A stretch of DNA of 64,000 bases from Phymatolithon calcareum (GCA_977006965.1 OZ345376.1:1364001-1428000); one strand, 5' to 3'; counted from the stretch's first letter, positions 1 to 10,660 are shown. Made by a program: numbers and translations. The notes: generated by a model not told the origin, from the sequence alone.

Positions 1-2
1 AG

Positions 3-104
3 GTGTTGCTACAATGCGTCAGACCAACGCCAGAATCACTCTTTGGTGACGTACCTGAACGAGTCCTGAAAGCCGCAGTTAAACTCGCTAACGAAAGGAT
101 ATAA
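3..104 (+). CDS. C-terminal end of a gene entering from the left edge
   Basis: An open frame runs from the left edge to a TAA at 102-104, giving 33 residues that include SLFGDVPERV and KAAVKLANERI. The composition (charged, helix-forming) looks like real coding sequence. I do not recognise the family. The A/G-rich repeat that follows at 106-150 also occurs at 50306-50345, so this could be the tail of a repeated element rather than a host gene. Confidence 0.35.
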   Translation: MLLQCVRPTPESLFGDVPERVLKAAVKLANERI

Positions 105-105
105 T

Positions 106-150
106 GGAAGAAACTTAGACCCTCGAAGCGCTGGTAGCCCCATTGTGGGA
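106..150 (+). repeat. Dispersed repeat, copy 1 (second copy at 50306-50345)
   Basis: The block reading GGAAGAAACTTAGACCCTCG and on through GGTAGCCC matches 50306-50345, which reads AGAAGAAGCTTAGGCCCTCA, in the same orientation with about 80 percent identity. Both copies are followed by A-rich sequence and ATGAATG. Probably the 3' untranslated end of a decayed repeat family. Confidence 0.45.
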
Positions 151-399
151 AAAGAAAAATGAATGAATGATTCTTGCTCTGCATTTTTTTCTTTCAAGTT
201 TCTCTTGATCTTGGCTTGCTTTTCTCTCTTCGTTCGTTTTTTTAATTTTTGTCTCTCTGCTTTTCATTTTCTATGTTTTTTGGGGTTCACCCTCCCGCAA
301 TTTGGAGGATTTATCGACAAGGACCATGTGTCCAACTTGAGGAAAGTCGGCACTTTTCTATCGTGTGTAGTCTACTGTCATTGAATAGTTTCGCTTATC

Positions 400-900
400 T
401 CAGTCAGAATAACATTTGATTGTATCCATAGCCTGAGCGACATATTTTTCTTCACCGGGGGTTCGCGTAGATTTCTTAAGGATGCGGTTTAGCTTTCCCG
501 CTGCCCATGACCCTTGACTTCTTTTTAGCTCAATCAGGGTTAACTCTTCTCGAAGTCCAAGTGGAATGTGAGAAGGATTGTATTGCATAACCGCAATCCT
601 GTTAATTTAAATTGGCCAACTACTCCTCATGAGCACAAAGTGATTTGGATGATAGCTAGTGTACGCTTTGGTACCAAAGCCGCTCTTGAGGAAAATGAAG
701 TGCAAGGGCTGTACCAATTTGCAGATACGCAATGATGCAGTGGCGCCAGAAGCTGCGGGAATAGGCGACCTAACTTCCGGTATAGGTTCTGCGAGCAGGA
801 AGCACGCAATATGCTTCCAGCAAACCCATCGCTGGAAGGCAATGGGAAGTCTACTTAAGCAGTTCCTCCTTCGTAGTTTTAGTAGAGAGCAGCTCATCAT
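400..900 (-). CDS. Probable two-exon gene, unknown function
   Basis: Two coding-like segments lie in order on the minus strand: exon 1 about 900-665 and exon 2 598-400. A 66-nt intron (664-599) joins them with GT at 664-663 and AG at 600-599, and the splice keeps one frame, giving SGFGTKAIAVMQYNPS across the junction. Exon 2 encodes about 65 residues with a charged, helical character (LREELTLIELKRSQGSW) and ends in TGA at 400-402. The N-terminus is uncertain because no well-placed ATG is supported; the ATG at 900 is only the first in frame. I recognise no domain. The splice fit is the main evidence; this could also be a relic. Confidence 0.35.
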
Positions 901-959
901 CTCATCAGAGAAAGATCACCCCTTTTCAAGATAAACCCAGCCTTATCTTCACATTCTTA

Positions 960-1390
960 GTGATTACACGATGGGCACGTGACAAGTTCGAAGCTGAACT
1001 CTATCAGTGCGCATACCATTGACCAGTTTACCAGAGGCATGTGCATCTGAAAATCGCCAGAAAAATGTCCTGGTACACATGAGGAACAAAAATTCTACCT
1101 GAAGTTCCCAAAATTTCGCTGCGAATGGGATTGTCCTCTCATTCTATCTATTACTTGGAGCTATCCCCATTACGGACATGGCCTTCAAACGCTTTGCATG
1201 TGGGGGCATCATGGATACTAATGAAGAAGGGAATATCGTGGACCAACGAGAAGAGGACGCTTGAGTAGTACAGCAAAACAAGCAACACTATCTCTTTTAA
1301 GAAATGCTCCTTGTAAAAGCCGTGTCAGTTTCAATGATTGTCAGTCTGGAACGGAATCACTTCACTACCTCGTTTTGACATCCAATCTAT
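960..1390. other. Stretch without recognised features
   Basis: I see no gene, repeat or RNA signal here; it lies downstream (3') of the minus-strand gene at 1391-2263. Confidence 0.4.
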
Positions 1391-2263
1391 TCATCGAGCC
1401 CCACTAATGGGGCTATCGAACATGAGCTTCCCTTTACTGGACGGTTTCACGCGAGAGGCGGTCTCAGTGCTCTCGATCTCCGCTTTGTCAAACGGCTTAA
1501 ATTTCCCGAAAACTTCTGCTATCGTTTTCTGAGTTTCTCCGAGCTGAATCGTGATGGCCTGCAAGTCCTTGAACGACAGTTCCTTCTTTTTCAACGCATT
1601 CGACAAAATGGCAACCTCAATCAGTCGCACCTTGATCTCCATCAACTTGTCAAAGTCTCCATCATCCACGGCCAACGCTTGACTCACAAGGAAATCGATT
1701 TCCGACGGATTGAGGTGCGCCATATCGAGCACAGACATGTCTGCAACATAGCAGCACCCGGATCGATTGGCCTCTGCACCCCACTTCTTTCCTGAAATAC
1801 TGTATGTGTACAAGAAATAGTCCACACGAACAAACGCATTATTCATGAATAGAATCACAAACGATTTCTTCTCCATGCCTTGTCCGCTCTGCACTCCCAT
1901 CAGAGCATCGATGCCGGCGGAAAGGAGATTTTGGGCACCATCGACAGCGGCTGATTTGGCGTTTTTCTTCGCGCCAAAGACTGCACCTTGAGCGGCGTCG
2001 AAGAAAGAGGCGAGAGCGACCTTGATCTGATCGGAGACGCCTGCGTCAGTGGAAACACGGATTTCGGAAGTGTGCATAATTGTCCGACCACCGCCAACCT
2101 CAGTCTTCGAGTTTTCACCTCCGACACCTCGAGTATTCTGGATTTGCAGTTCGATAGATTCCAGTTTGTTCTGGAGCACCTGCATCATCTGAGCGACTTT
2201 CTGTTCGGCATCATCAGTTTCTGCTTCGGCGGCATTACGTGCAGCGGAGGCAGCGGCACCCAT
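1391..2263 (-). CDS. Predicted myristoylated coiled-coil protein, copy 1
   Basis: A 290-residue ORF starting MGAAASAARN. I chose this ATG (2263-2261) over the upstream one at 2386 because homology with copy 2 (5763-6653) begins exactly here. Gly2 and Ser6 fit the N-myristoylation consensus MGxxxS. Residues 10-45 look like a coiled coil; a conserved hydrophobic part (about 125-190) follows. I do not recognise a named family. It is nearly identical to copy 2 except for a cluster of changes at about residues 80-115 and an unrelated last 19 residues. No TATA box or homology to the copy 2 promoter is visible upstream, so expression is doubtful. It could be a duplicate or retroposed copy. Confidence 0.75.
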   Translation of the reverse strand: MGAAASAARNAAEAETDDAEQKVAQMMQVLQNKLESIELQIQNTRGVGGENSKTEVGGGRTIMHTSEIRVSTDAGVSDQIKVALASFFDAAQGAVFGAKKNAKSAAVDGAQNLLSAGIDALMGVQSGQGMEKKSFVILFMNNAFVRVDYFLYTYSISGKKWGAEANRSGCCYVADMSVLDMAHLNPSEIDFLVSQALAVDDGDFDKLMEIKVRLIEVAILSNALKKKELSFKDLQAITIQLGETQKTIAEVFGKFKPFDKAEIESTETASRVKPSSKGKLMFDSPISGAR

Positions 2264-2831
2264 CGTATGGTGGAATATTGTTAAGAGATGTGCTGGTCGG
2301 GCTATCGGAAATATCTTCTTCACAAGCGCGTTCCGCTTATAATCCCTAGCAGAGTTTGTCCCCGTTGTTATGATAACGACAAACAAAGTGTAATTCCTAG
2401 TAGGGAAGAATGTGAAAGTGTTGATGGACTTCCCACAATCGAGACACGTTGACTATGATGCGGTCTAGCTCCTCTTTTCAGTCAGCAATCACACGTACGG
2501 CAACTGAAACCAAGCGCTGACCAAGAGCCTTGTTGCACACGGAGCCGTGATCGACTGCGGGAAGATCTGGGTCAAATTCGATCAAGAATTTAGAAATAAT
2601 TGCATTTCACTGAGACTTCGTCGCATGTTTACAAAAATTGTACCATTTCAAACCCCAGGTGACATAGAATGCAGTAGTTTTTGGGGAGGGACCACAATTC
2701 AGGAACATGCTCGTATAAGCCCTCCAAATTTGCAAGATAAGCTTCGATATAGTAGACCAGCGCTGAGGTGAGGGATCAAGCCTGAACCCCACAAGCAAGA
2801 ACCAAGAGTGGCCCTTCCCACAATAAGCAAG

Positions 2832-2935
2832 TATCAAAGAAAGCCAGAATCGAGAAAGAATCAAGAATCAAAGAAAAGCCAGGATCAAAGAAAGAATCAA
2901 GAATCAAATGTCAAGAATCGGGGATGAATCAAGAA
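2832..2935. repeat. Short A-rich minisatellite
   Basis: About two and a half copies of a 34 to 36-bp unit built from ATCAAAGAAA, GCCAG and AGAATCAAGA. Simple tandem sequence; no function seen. Confidence 0.55.
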
Positions 2936-2959
2936 AGAGTCTGCAAGGCAGAAAACAAA

Positions 2960-3107
2960 AAAGACACGGAAAAATCAACGATAAAGTAGATAAGCTAGAA
3001 AGGTGCCGACTTCCCTTCAATTGGGACACATGGTACCTTCTCAATAAAATCCACTTAATTACGAATGCAGTAGTTTACCAGAGAAATGAAACCATTTCGA
3101 AGCATTG
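2960..3107 (+). pseudogene. Relic of a dispersed gene family (LERCRL family)
   Basis: The translation contains KLERCRLPFNWDTWYLLNK. The same motif occurs at 21800-21900 (ERLERCRLSSTWDTRYLLSK) and, more decayed, at 8110-8185, all on the plus strand. The DNA is also alignable (GGGACACATGGTACCTTCTC and variants). No complete member is in the window, so the function is unknown. Confidence 0.45.
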
Positions 3108-4430
3108 AGGTTACAGCGAAAAAATTGTTCTGCCGAAAATCGATCACTTTCCGAAACTCTTCTATGAAATTTTAGGTACTGTATGTATCCACAGAACGTG
3201 GGTGATAATTTGGCATAACTCAGCGACGGAGATGCAACGAACTGATGCGACTTCTATGATACATTATGTTCATGTAACTCGTGTTTGCTCTGAAAGTTAT
3301 TATGCGTTTTCGCTGAAACTTGGTGGATTAGGGCTAAAGAGCATTTCCGAGCATATGCTTAGATTTGTTTTTTTTGAAAAATATTCCTTTCGTAGTAGAA
3401 GTTTTTGCGGCACGCGAAGCGCAAGAGGCAGGAGGAAAGCTTAGCAGTATCATATCGTAAATAAGTTCTACAAAATTTGGATAATTATTTGAAGCAAATC
3501 CGTGTTGATCGAATCTGAGCAGCTGATGGAAAATGAGACGCACCTGATCGCTTCGATACAGTATGATATGTGGTGTTCAATTCTGTAACATGTAGAGATG
3601 CTCCTCTCCTCGGGATGCCCTCTGAGGACCTATTTTCGCGAAGACCGGTCCTCGCCCTTGCTACCACCGTTAGGAGTCTTCGCGAGGTCTTATGATAATG
3701 TCGTCTGACGTGGATCTTTATGTGTTGCACGAAGTGGAAATTAGAACCAGGCTTTCATAATTCTCGATACCAACGAGCATATAGTGCCCTGTCGTGGGGC
3801 TATTATGATCCTGTGGTCCTCTCGAGGACCTCAAAAGGCCCTCTTGGTACTAAAAAAATGAGGGCTCCTCTCAGGACCACTCCTCTCCGCATTGACAACA
3901 TGAGGACCAAGTCCTCGCACTCGCGGGACTTGTGAGGTTTGTCTATCTGTAGTAACATGCGACCCCGGCGGATTCTTTTCGATATGCTGTAGGGCACTGC
4001 TATACAGTGCCCCCCGAACTGCTGCAGTTTCCTTATTTAATTCACTTCCGATTTCCATCTATGATATGTGTTTCAACCGCCAGGGAAAACACTTTGCAGA
4101 GTTGGAGATTGAAAGTCCCCCAAAATTTCACTTTAAAAAGGAGAACAATTTGAGGACGTTCATATTACATACTTTTGAAAAAAGCTCCTGACTAAAAGCT
4201 TATGCTTCCGATTACTAGTCAGAAGCCTATGCATTGGCGGCGACTATTAGGACAACACCATCCACACAATTTGGCGTGTCAGCTATCATAAACAGAGCCG
4301 TTTTCACGTTTCTGCTGCTTCAAATTATGGACAATATGATATTGCATCTCTTGCATCAATCGCATTCGGTTTGCCGGAAAAAGCACATAATGCCACATAA
4401 TTAGAGAAAGTAGAAAATCAATGCACATAC

Positions 4431-4801
4431 CAGGGGAATGTTAAGGGGGGGAGAAACGCAGACCCTGTGTCATACCGCTTTTCCAAGATTATCATATATC
4501 GAGCCCGTTTGAAAAAGAAACATTAGGGCGAAGATCGCATCATAGAAATACCAGAGAAATAAAAGGAAATCATGGGAACATTAGGAGTTCCTAATGTACC
4601 GGCAGCTCTCGTTGCTCGACTCGTTTCTTGGTAAGAAATAACTAGAATTAAGGTTGGCGTCAAAGCTTTGGCGACAATTTTTGATACAGCGTTATCCTCA
4701 TAAATCGCTATGCACAACGCGCGCCTCGTTTTTATTAGAATGTATGTTACTAAGTGATATGACACCGGGTCTGCGTTTCTCCCCCCCTTTACATTCCCCT
4801 G
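4431..4801. mobile_element. Non-autonomous TIR element (family MITE-A), copy 1
   Basis: A 371-bp element with near-perfect terminal inverted repeats of about 45 bp, starting CAGGGGAATGTTAAGGGGGG. It is flanked by the direct repeat CACATAC at 4424-4430 and 4802-4808; an 8-bp reading (GCACATAC) is possible. No transposase is encoded. The ends and size match the element at 34242-34598. A CAGGG terminus recalls hAT elements, which usually duplicate 8 bp, so the superfamily is left open. Confidence 0.88.
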
Positions 4802-5267
4802 CACATACGTACAGTATTCGACAGCATCGGAAGCAACTTAGCGATAAAATGCAACTGACACGCCAAATTTTGCGGAATGTGGCCCTTAGGTTCTTCTTTT
4901 TGTTCTAAGTCCCCTATCAAAAACTATCAGGAAGCTGTAATTGGTCTTTCTCAGAGAGCATTACTAAATTTACAAAAGCGGCGGTTCCTATCCAATTTAT
5001 TGGGAATTGCGGCTTGGAATCTTATAGACGATGACTAAGGGCATACTTTTGTAATTTGTCGAGGAGCTTGCGCGTGGTGCGCCGTTGCTGACTAACGGAG
5101 ATCGCCTCATTATCCCGCATTCCAAATGCTGCTTCTGTTGTGTCTAGATGACTAGAGTTGCGTGAGTAGTTTAAAGCTGACTTCAATGTGGCGTCTTTCC
5201 AAAGCCCATTTAAATACGCGGAATAGGTTTTTCCTTCATATTATGACGAATGGAGCTTCGTTGTCAC

Positions 5268-5508
5268 GGGGGATATGTAATGATTTATTTTTAAATAAAA
5301 TAAGCTCACCTAGGAGTAACAAGGCTAGCTTTTGGAACGATTTTCTAATGTAGCACAGTCTGGTCACTCTCATGACCTCCTTAGTGCGAATTTCTCTACT
5401 AGCAAGTGTGCGTGTGAGTCCTTTGCACTCATCATCCACATCAAGGCCCCGTTTGCGATGATGATAAAAGGCGTTGCAGCGCAACGAGCTCAATTACCGC
5501 AGCCAACT
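5268..5508 (-). pseudogene. RAPLW-family relic, copy A
   Basis: A frame-broken copy of a family seen five times here. The minus strand still reads VIELVALQRLLSSS before stops interrupt it. Its 3' flank, ending in ACATATCCCCC, is shared with the copies at 19028 and 23982. Function unknown. Confidence 0.5.
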
Positions 5509-5660
5509 TTTAAATAAAAATCTACCTTCCTTTTCTTCTCCAATTACCGCTACGGTACCACAGCACTCAACCAATATCGACTTTCTCCACAACGGCGCAC
5601 CAAGCCTCCCCTAGATGGAGAACGAGAATTGGGGGATGGAATGTTGTCCACCGAGAGGGC

Positions 5661-5668
5661 TATATAAA
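5661..5668 (+). promoter_or_regulatory. TATA box of the copy 2 gene
   Basis: TATATAAA lies 95 bp upstream of the ATG at 5763, in a G+C-richer setting. That spacing fits a core promoter with a 5' leader of roughly 65 nt. Nothing comparable precedes copy 1. Confidence 0.65.
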
Positions 5669-5762
5669 CGGGCGAAAGTAGACTGCAAATCAAACAACTC
5701 ACACAGCCTCAACGAATCCGATCAGCTCCCACGCTTTTTTCATCCCCAAGCTCTTTTCTACA

Positions 5763-6653
5763 ATGGGTGCCGCTGCCTCCGCTGCACGTAATGCCGCCGA
5801 AGCAGAAACTGATGATGCCGAACAGAAAGTCGCTCAGATGATGCAGGTGCTCCAGAACAAACTGGAATCTATCGAACTGCAAATCCAGAATACTCGAGGT
5901 GTCGGAGGTGAAAACTCGAAGACTGAGGTTGGCGGTGGTCGGACAATTATGCACACTTCCGAAATCCGTGTTTCCACTAACGCAGGCGTCTCCGATCAGA
6001 TCAAGGTCGCTCTCACCTCCTTCTTCGACGCCGCTCAAGGTGCAATCTCTGGCGCCAAGCATAGTGCCAAATCAGCCGCCGTCAATGGTGCCCAAAATCT
6101 CCTTTCCGCCGGCATCGATGCTCTGATGGGAGTGCAGAGTGGACAAGGCATGGAGAAGAAATCGTTTGTGATTCTATTCATGAATAATGCGTTTGTTCGT
6201 GTGGACTATTTCTTGTACACATACAGTATTTCAGGAAAGAAGTGGGGTGCAGAGGCCAATCGATCCGGGTGCTGCTATGTTGCAGACATGTCTGTGCTCG
6301 ATATGGCGCACCTCAATCCGTCGGAAATCGATTTCCTTGTGAGTCAAGCGTTGGCCGTAGATGATGGAGACTTTGACAAGTTGATGGAGATCAAGGTGCG
6401 TCTGATTGAGGTTGCCATTTTGTCGAATGCGTTGAAGAAGACGGAACTGTCGTTCAAGGACTTGCAGGCCATCACGATTCAGATTGGAGAAACTCAGAAG
6501 ACGATAGCAGAAGTTTTCGGGAAATTTAAGCCGTTTGACAAAGCGGCGATCGAGAGCACTGAGACCGCTTCTGGCGGGCTACCGGCCATTAACGGGAAGA
6601 TCTCGAATACGAGCAATATCACCAGGACTCCGAGTAAGAAGTCAGTTGTGTAG
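5763..6653 (+). CDS. Predicted myristoylated coiled-coil protein, copy 2
   Basis: An intact 296-residue ORF starting MGAAASAARN, with a TATA box 95 bp upstream. Gly2/Ser6 suggest N-myristoylation, so membrane attachment from the cytosolic side. The N-terminal part (about 10-45) is predicted coiled coil with heptad-like QMMQVLQNKLESIELQ. Residues about 125-190 contain a conserved block with FVILFMNNAFVRVDYFLYTY. The C-terminus ends in a Ser/Thr/Lys-rich tail that differs completely from copy 1. No named domain is recognised. It is probably the functional member of the divergent pair, since only it has a recognisable promoter. Confidence 0.85.
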   Translation: MGAAASAARNAAEAETDDAEQKVAQMMQVLQNKLESIELQIQNTRGVGGENSKTEVGGGRTIMHTSEIRVSTNAGVSDQIKVALTSFFDAAQGAISGAKHSAKSAAVNGAQNLLSAGIDALMGVQSGQGMEKKSFVILFMNNAFVRVDYFLYTYSISGKKWGAEANRSGCCYVADMSVLDMAHLNPSEIDFLVSQALAVDDGDFDKLMEIKVRLIEVAILSNALKKTELSFKDLQAITIQIGETQKTIAEVFGKFKPFDKAAIESTETASGGLPAINGKISNTSNITRTPSKKSVV

Positions 6654-7056
6654 TCAGCTTCACAGTGCGAAACCGGGCTAACGAGCAGTATGTAGTATTG
6701 CCATACAGTCGGCTTTTGCGCCAGATCTTGAGTTCATTATAAAATGTGACTGGCGTCCCTGCCGGAATTTCAAATTACCTTCGAACCTACCGTCCTTACT
6801 TAATTTTCACGCTTAGTGCACATAATATGTGTCGATCAACAAAAAAGAGATAGTGCGCCGAATAGACCTGGGTGCCGAAACCCACCTTTTTGACGACAAA
6901 TGAGCAATTTTTGCGGAGCAGCGCACGGGAAGTATCGAGTGTTTTGCGAATCGTGGAAGAGACGGAAGACGCTGGGGCACAGCTAAAACACGAAACGCTT
7001 GACTACATTCGAGAATCGAACGCTGCAGCTGACATTCAAGGTTGATCTCTCTGACG
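6654..7056. other. Intergenic stretch downstream of copy 2
   Basis: Holds the presumed 3' UTR of the 5763-6653 gene; I see no further gene or clear polyadenylation signal. Confidence 0.35.
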
Positions 7057-7091
7057 AGTCCGGGAGTAGCAAGAATAACGCCGTGCCAGGA
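7057..7091 (+). repeat. Left half of a dispersed repeat split by the foldback element
   Basis: AACGCCGTGCCAGGA and the 20 bases before it match 21139-21174. The other half of the same repeat resumes after 7897 (GAGGATGAAAGAAAGCAG and onward to about 7998) and matches 21200-21290. The 21-kb copy therefore represents an unoccupied site. Confidence 0.6.
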
Positions 7092-7897
7092 GGATGCGGG
7101 AAACTTCGAATTTAGTGGGTTCTTGACATATTATGGCTTTGTAAAACTGTTAAATATTTGCCACTAAAGATACATTTTACTACAAAAATTGAAGACACGA
7201 CAATTTAAAAATCTTAAACGATTTTGGCCTTCAGGATATATTCGGAATACCATTTGTTTGCTAACCATTCGAAAAATTCGAATTTATTCGTATATATTCG
7301 TATGACAAATATCCGACGATTCTTACTTCTCACTATGCCGAATTTTTGCCTTCTTCTATACATAATTCTAACTCCGTTAAAACAACCCGATAGAGGAGTA
7401 GAGATAGAATGACTTCAAGCAGAAAATATAGTGTAGTTCGTGATTTCTTGCGAACTGGAGAGACAACAGATTTCATATGTATGGCGAAATTGGCGAATAT
7501 TCGAGATCTTGAGCGCCCATATTTCTGCTCTTCACGACTGAATTGCGGCATATTTCTTGTTCCATCAAGTAGATTGCATGGTCTCCTTCAAAGAGTTCGG
7601 TCGAACTTGAATGCTTGCGACTTGGTGGCGGACTAGTCGCCGCTTTAATATCTGGTATATGGCATATATCTCGTTTTCTGTAAAAACGAATATATTCGAG
7701 TTTTTTCGAACATATGACGAATATACATATATATATATTCTAGCAAATGTATGCATCTGTATGGTAATGGCCAAAATTCCTTAGGTTTTTAAAATGTCGT
7801 GCCTTCAATTTAATGCATATTTAGTGGGCAAATATTTAACTGTGTTACAATGCCATAGTATGTCAAAAACGCACTAAATTCGAAGTTTCCCGCATCC
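7092..7897. mobile_element. Foldback element with about 140-bp inverted ends
   Basis: The first 140 bp (starting GGATGCGGGAAACTTCGAAT) recur in inverted form at the end (closing ATTCGAAGTTTCCCGCATCC) with roughly 80 percent identity. The AT-rich core has no convincing gene. The insertion interrupts a dispersed repeat intact at 21139-21320. A target duplication is not clear. Likely a non-autonomous DNA transposon of MULE or foldback type. Confidence 0.8.
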
Positions 7898-8442
7898 CCC
7901 AGAGAAAAAACGCTTTGAAGGACTGGTCTAGAGCACCATAAAGTGAGGATGAAAGAAAGCAGACACATAGTTTATAACACAAGATGGTTTCCAGTCTACT
8001 TCCAACTAAACCCAATTAAATTATTTGAAGATATGGCCGTCAAGGAACATGGGAGAGAGAATGACAGGCCTTGAGCCGTTGACATGATACTATACAATTC
8101 TGAAAAATTTCGAGGCGAAAAAAGTTGTCGAGTTTACTACAGTTGGGACTCATGGTCCCTTCTCAAAAAGTCCACATAATTACGATTGTGATGCATCATC
8201 CATCTCGAATTTCTCCTTCCTAGCTCAATTGAAAACAGCCTCCTTCCATTATCAAAAACTTGACGGATAATTACGCACAGGGTGAGTGGAAGGGCAGATC
8301 CCATTCGTGCCTGAATGGGTGGTGTTTATATTCATGAAATTTGAAAACATTGAGCACGTTGCAGTCGTATTCGATGTCTTCCATCTCTAGAAAATCGTGA
8401 ACACAAAAGCAGAAACGAACACGATTGGAAAATTACTGAAGC

Positions 8443-9074
8443 TCATATATACTCGATGTCAGAAAAGTTCTTTTCTGGGATGTCACCTTTTACATGACGG
8501 TTCGTATCGTAATTGATAACGCCCCAACCATCAATCTCAATTCTCATCTTGTTATTGTGCATCGTTATCTTCGCATTCCGTAGCTCGACTGTCATATCCA
8601 CCTGCAACAGATCACATTGCTCTGCCCTCCGCCATCGAACTTTCAGTCAGTACACATGTTTCTCAAACAGAATCAACAGCACATCTAGAATGAAGGATAA
8701 GATTACTTCAGATGCGCACGCATACGATGATGAAAGCTAGCTTACCATTGCGAGCTTTGAAAAATGCTCGACCGGTGTCATCTCCAACAAGAACCTCTTC
8801 AATTTTAAGAGTTGTCCCATCGGCCATTTGTCGATCGACTACGACTGCTTTGTCAAGGACGACGACAACGATGTTGTGACCACTGGTGCACGGCTGAATT
8901 TCGCTCAGTTTTTGGACTAGCGGTATGGCGTTCGGAACAGATATGCAAAAACGTCAGAAAATGTGCGAAGGATGGACACATGCCTACGAAGAGAAGGTAC
9001 AGCGTTGTTTTACAGTAAAATTGAAAGTAGATGAACGTACACTGAGCAGGGCGCTGACCGTTAGAAGAGCTCAT
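8443..9074 (-). CDS. OB-fold single-stranded nucleic-acid-binding protein, four exons
   Basis: My model is exon 1 9074-9041, exon 2 8916-8746, exon 3 8684-8656 and exon 4 8601-8443. All introns (124, 61 and 54 nt) are GT-AG and the joined frame is open for 130 residues. Exon 2 encodes KLSEIQP, VVVVLDK and IEEVLVGDDTGRAFFKARN; exon 4 encodes VELRNAKITMHNNKMRIEID and W-G. This is the pattern of the small OB-fold proteins related to plant At4g28440 and SOSS-B/NABP single-stranded-DNA-binding proteins (LVGDETG, ARND, LRNAKI). Likely role: ssDNA or RNA binding in the nucleus. The tiny exon 3 is the least certain part, because it inserts residues not usual in the family. Confidence 0.75.
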
Positions 9075-9261
9075 TGTGGTTGCGCACAGGAATTTCTGCC
9101 GTTGTGCGCGTTAAGGGCAGTGTGAGGACCGGAGAACTGATCTCACGAAACAGCCTTTTTAAAGTGAACTATTCGCAAAATATAACAAATCTATACCGGT
9201 CTGCATGCAAAATTTAAATTCAGATTTGGCGTATATTTTATTGCAGATTCTGCTCTACATC

Positions 9262-9994
9262 TCATCGCGACCACACATAAGCTTCAGAGCAAGCATCACC
9301 ATTTGTCGTCCATTCAGCCCAGTCCACATGCTCTTCAGACACGAAATTAACTCATTTAGCATACAGGGTTTCCACTGAGTGGTCAGCGTCGCCCCAATCG
9401 CTCAAATCCCAAAATATTTCTTCCTGTGCCGTCTGTTTTGCACTCTTTGCATGGCTGCGTTTCATCCAACGACATTGACGGGAGAATAAAATATCTCCAA
9501 GTAAAGATTTCTGCTAGACGTCAGGGGTAAGTCTTGGAGATTGTTTTCAGACTCTAAAGATCACTGAGATTTCCACGGCGCATTTCGAGAAGGCTGCAAA
9601 GACCTCAAGTGAGTGTTCTGTTGACCCGGGAGAAGTCTCGAGATCACAAAGAGTAGAGCTCATCTTTCACAAGATAGGCAGGAAGCTTGCACAACGGTTT
9701 CTTATCCAAATTTACGTCTTCAGCAATAAAGAAAGAACGGTTTCTTAATCGACATGAAGAACTCACTTGAAGATAAAGTCGAGCGATGAAAAGACAGCAG
9801 CACAGACTTGCTGAATGAACCGGTGATACTCCGAACAAATAAATGCTTCGTGCTGCATCAGATCTGATGGACACATGTATAGCAGTAATGATCACTCTGT
9901 AGAGTTTATGTAGTTTCAGAATGCGTGTCGCCGTACTTAGACTTACCGCGGACCCAAAATGGATTATATTCGGATTAGCAAAATGGTCTAGCAA
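9262..9994 (-). pseudogene. Decayed multi-exon gene, unknown function
   Basis: Several coding-like pieces lie in order. The segment 9863-9767, bounded by AG and GTGAGT, reads MQHEAFICSEYHRF and VCAAVFSSLDF. A piece at about 9655-9565 reads SPGSTEHSLEVFAAFSK. The segment 9513-9352, after a CTAG acceptor, reads LLGDILFSRQCRWMKRSH and WDLSDWGDADHS and ends in TGA; beyond that TGA the same frame stays coding-like to 9262 (EEHVDWAEWTTNGDA). I could not join the pieces into one open frame, so this is either a pseudogene or a gene whose introns I misplaced. No family recognised. Confidence 0.35.
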
Positions 9995-10660
9995 AAGGGT
10001 TATTAAGAGCTGTAATAACCTTAACCTTGCAAAGGTTATGAGGGTTTTTGTAAATGGGCTGCCACCTGACCATCATTGAAACGCAACCTGGGGAATTTGA
10101 CCGGTTCCAAAAATTTGAACCGTTCTTAACCGGGCTATTATTGGGTTAAATAACCTAACCGTTCGAAAGTTCAAGTTTAGTTGGAAATTCTATCATACCG
10201 ATTGTTTACAAAAAAACGAAACACCTAGCCACGGCGACATGGAATAACGGAGAATTAGGCGGTACAATAGACCTCCAGGATGCATTTTAATCCTTCAAAC
10301 CTGAACTAAACTCCTAAAAAACCTGATTCACTGGGTTAAGAAGGCTCGTGAGACCAACGTGAACGGTTATATGCGACCTGCGGGACCTCGAGTGTGTGTG
10401 CGTTGCCATACGTGAGCATTCTCGGGTGTCTCGCGTTGATACTGTGCATTCATTTTGACCAAGCTATAAGTATCTGCTGTGCACGCTGTTTCGTCGCTGT
10501 CCCAAGTCGGTCGCTTGTTCCTCTCTCGCGACTGTACGCCGCACAACTTGGATCGCGATAGTCATGCTGCTCGCAGTAGGTGATCTTTGGGTCATACCGT
10601 ATGACTCATACGGGCACTTGTTTCTCTTGTCGCCGAACGTATGAGCGGGGCATAAAAAAC
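9995..10660. other. Stretch with GGTTAT/ATAACC repeats, no gene
   Basis: 10000-10160 is rich in short inverted copies of AAGGTTATTA and GGTTAAATAACC, probably a decayed palindromic element. I see nothing recognisable in the remainder up to the LINE fragment. Confidence 0.35.
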
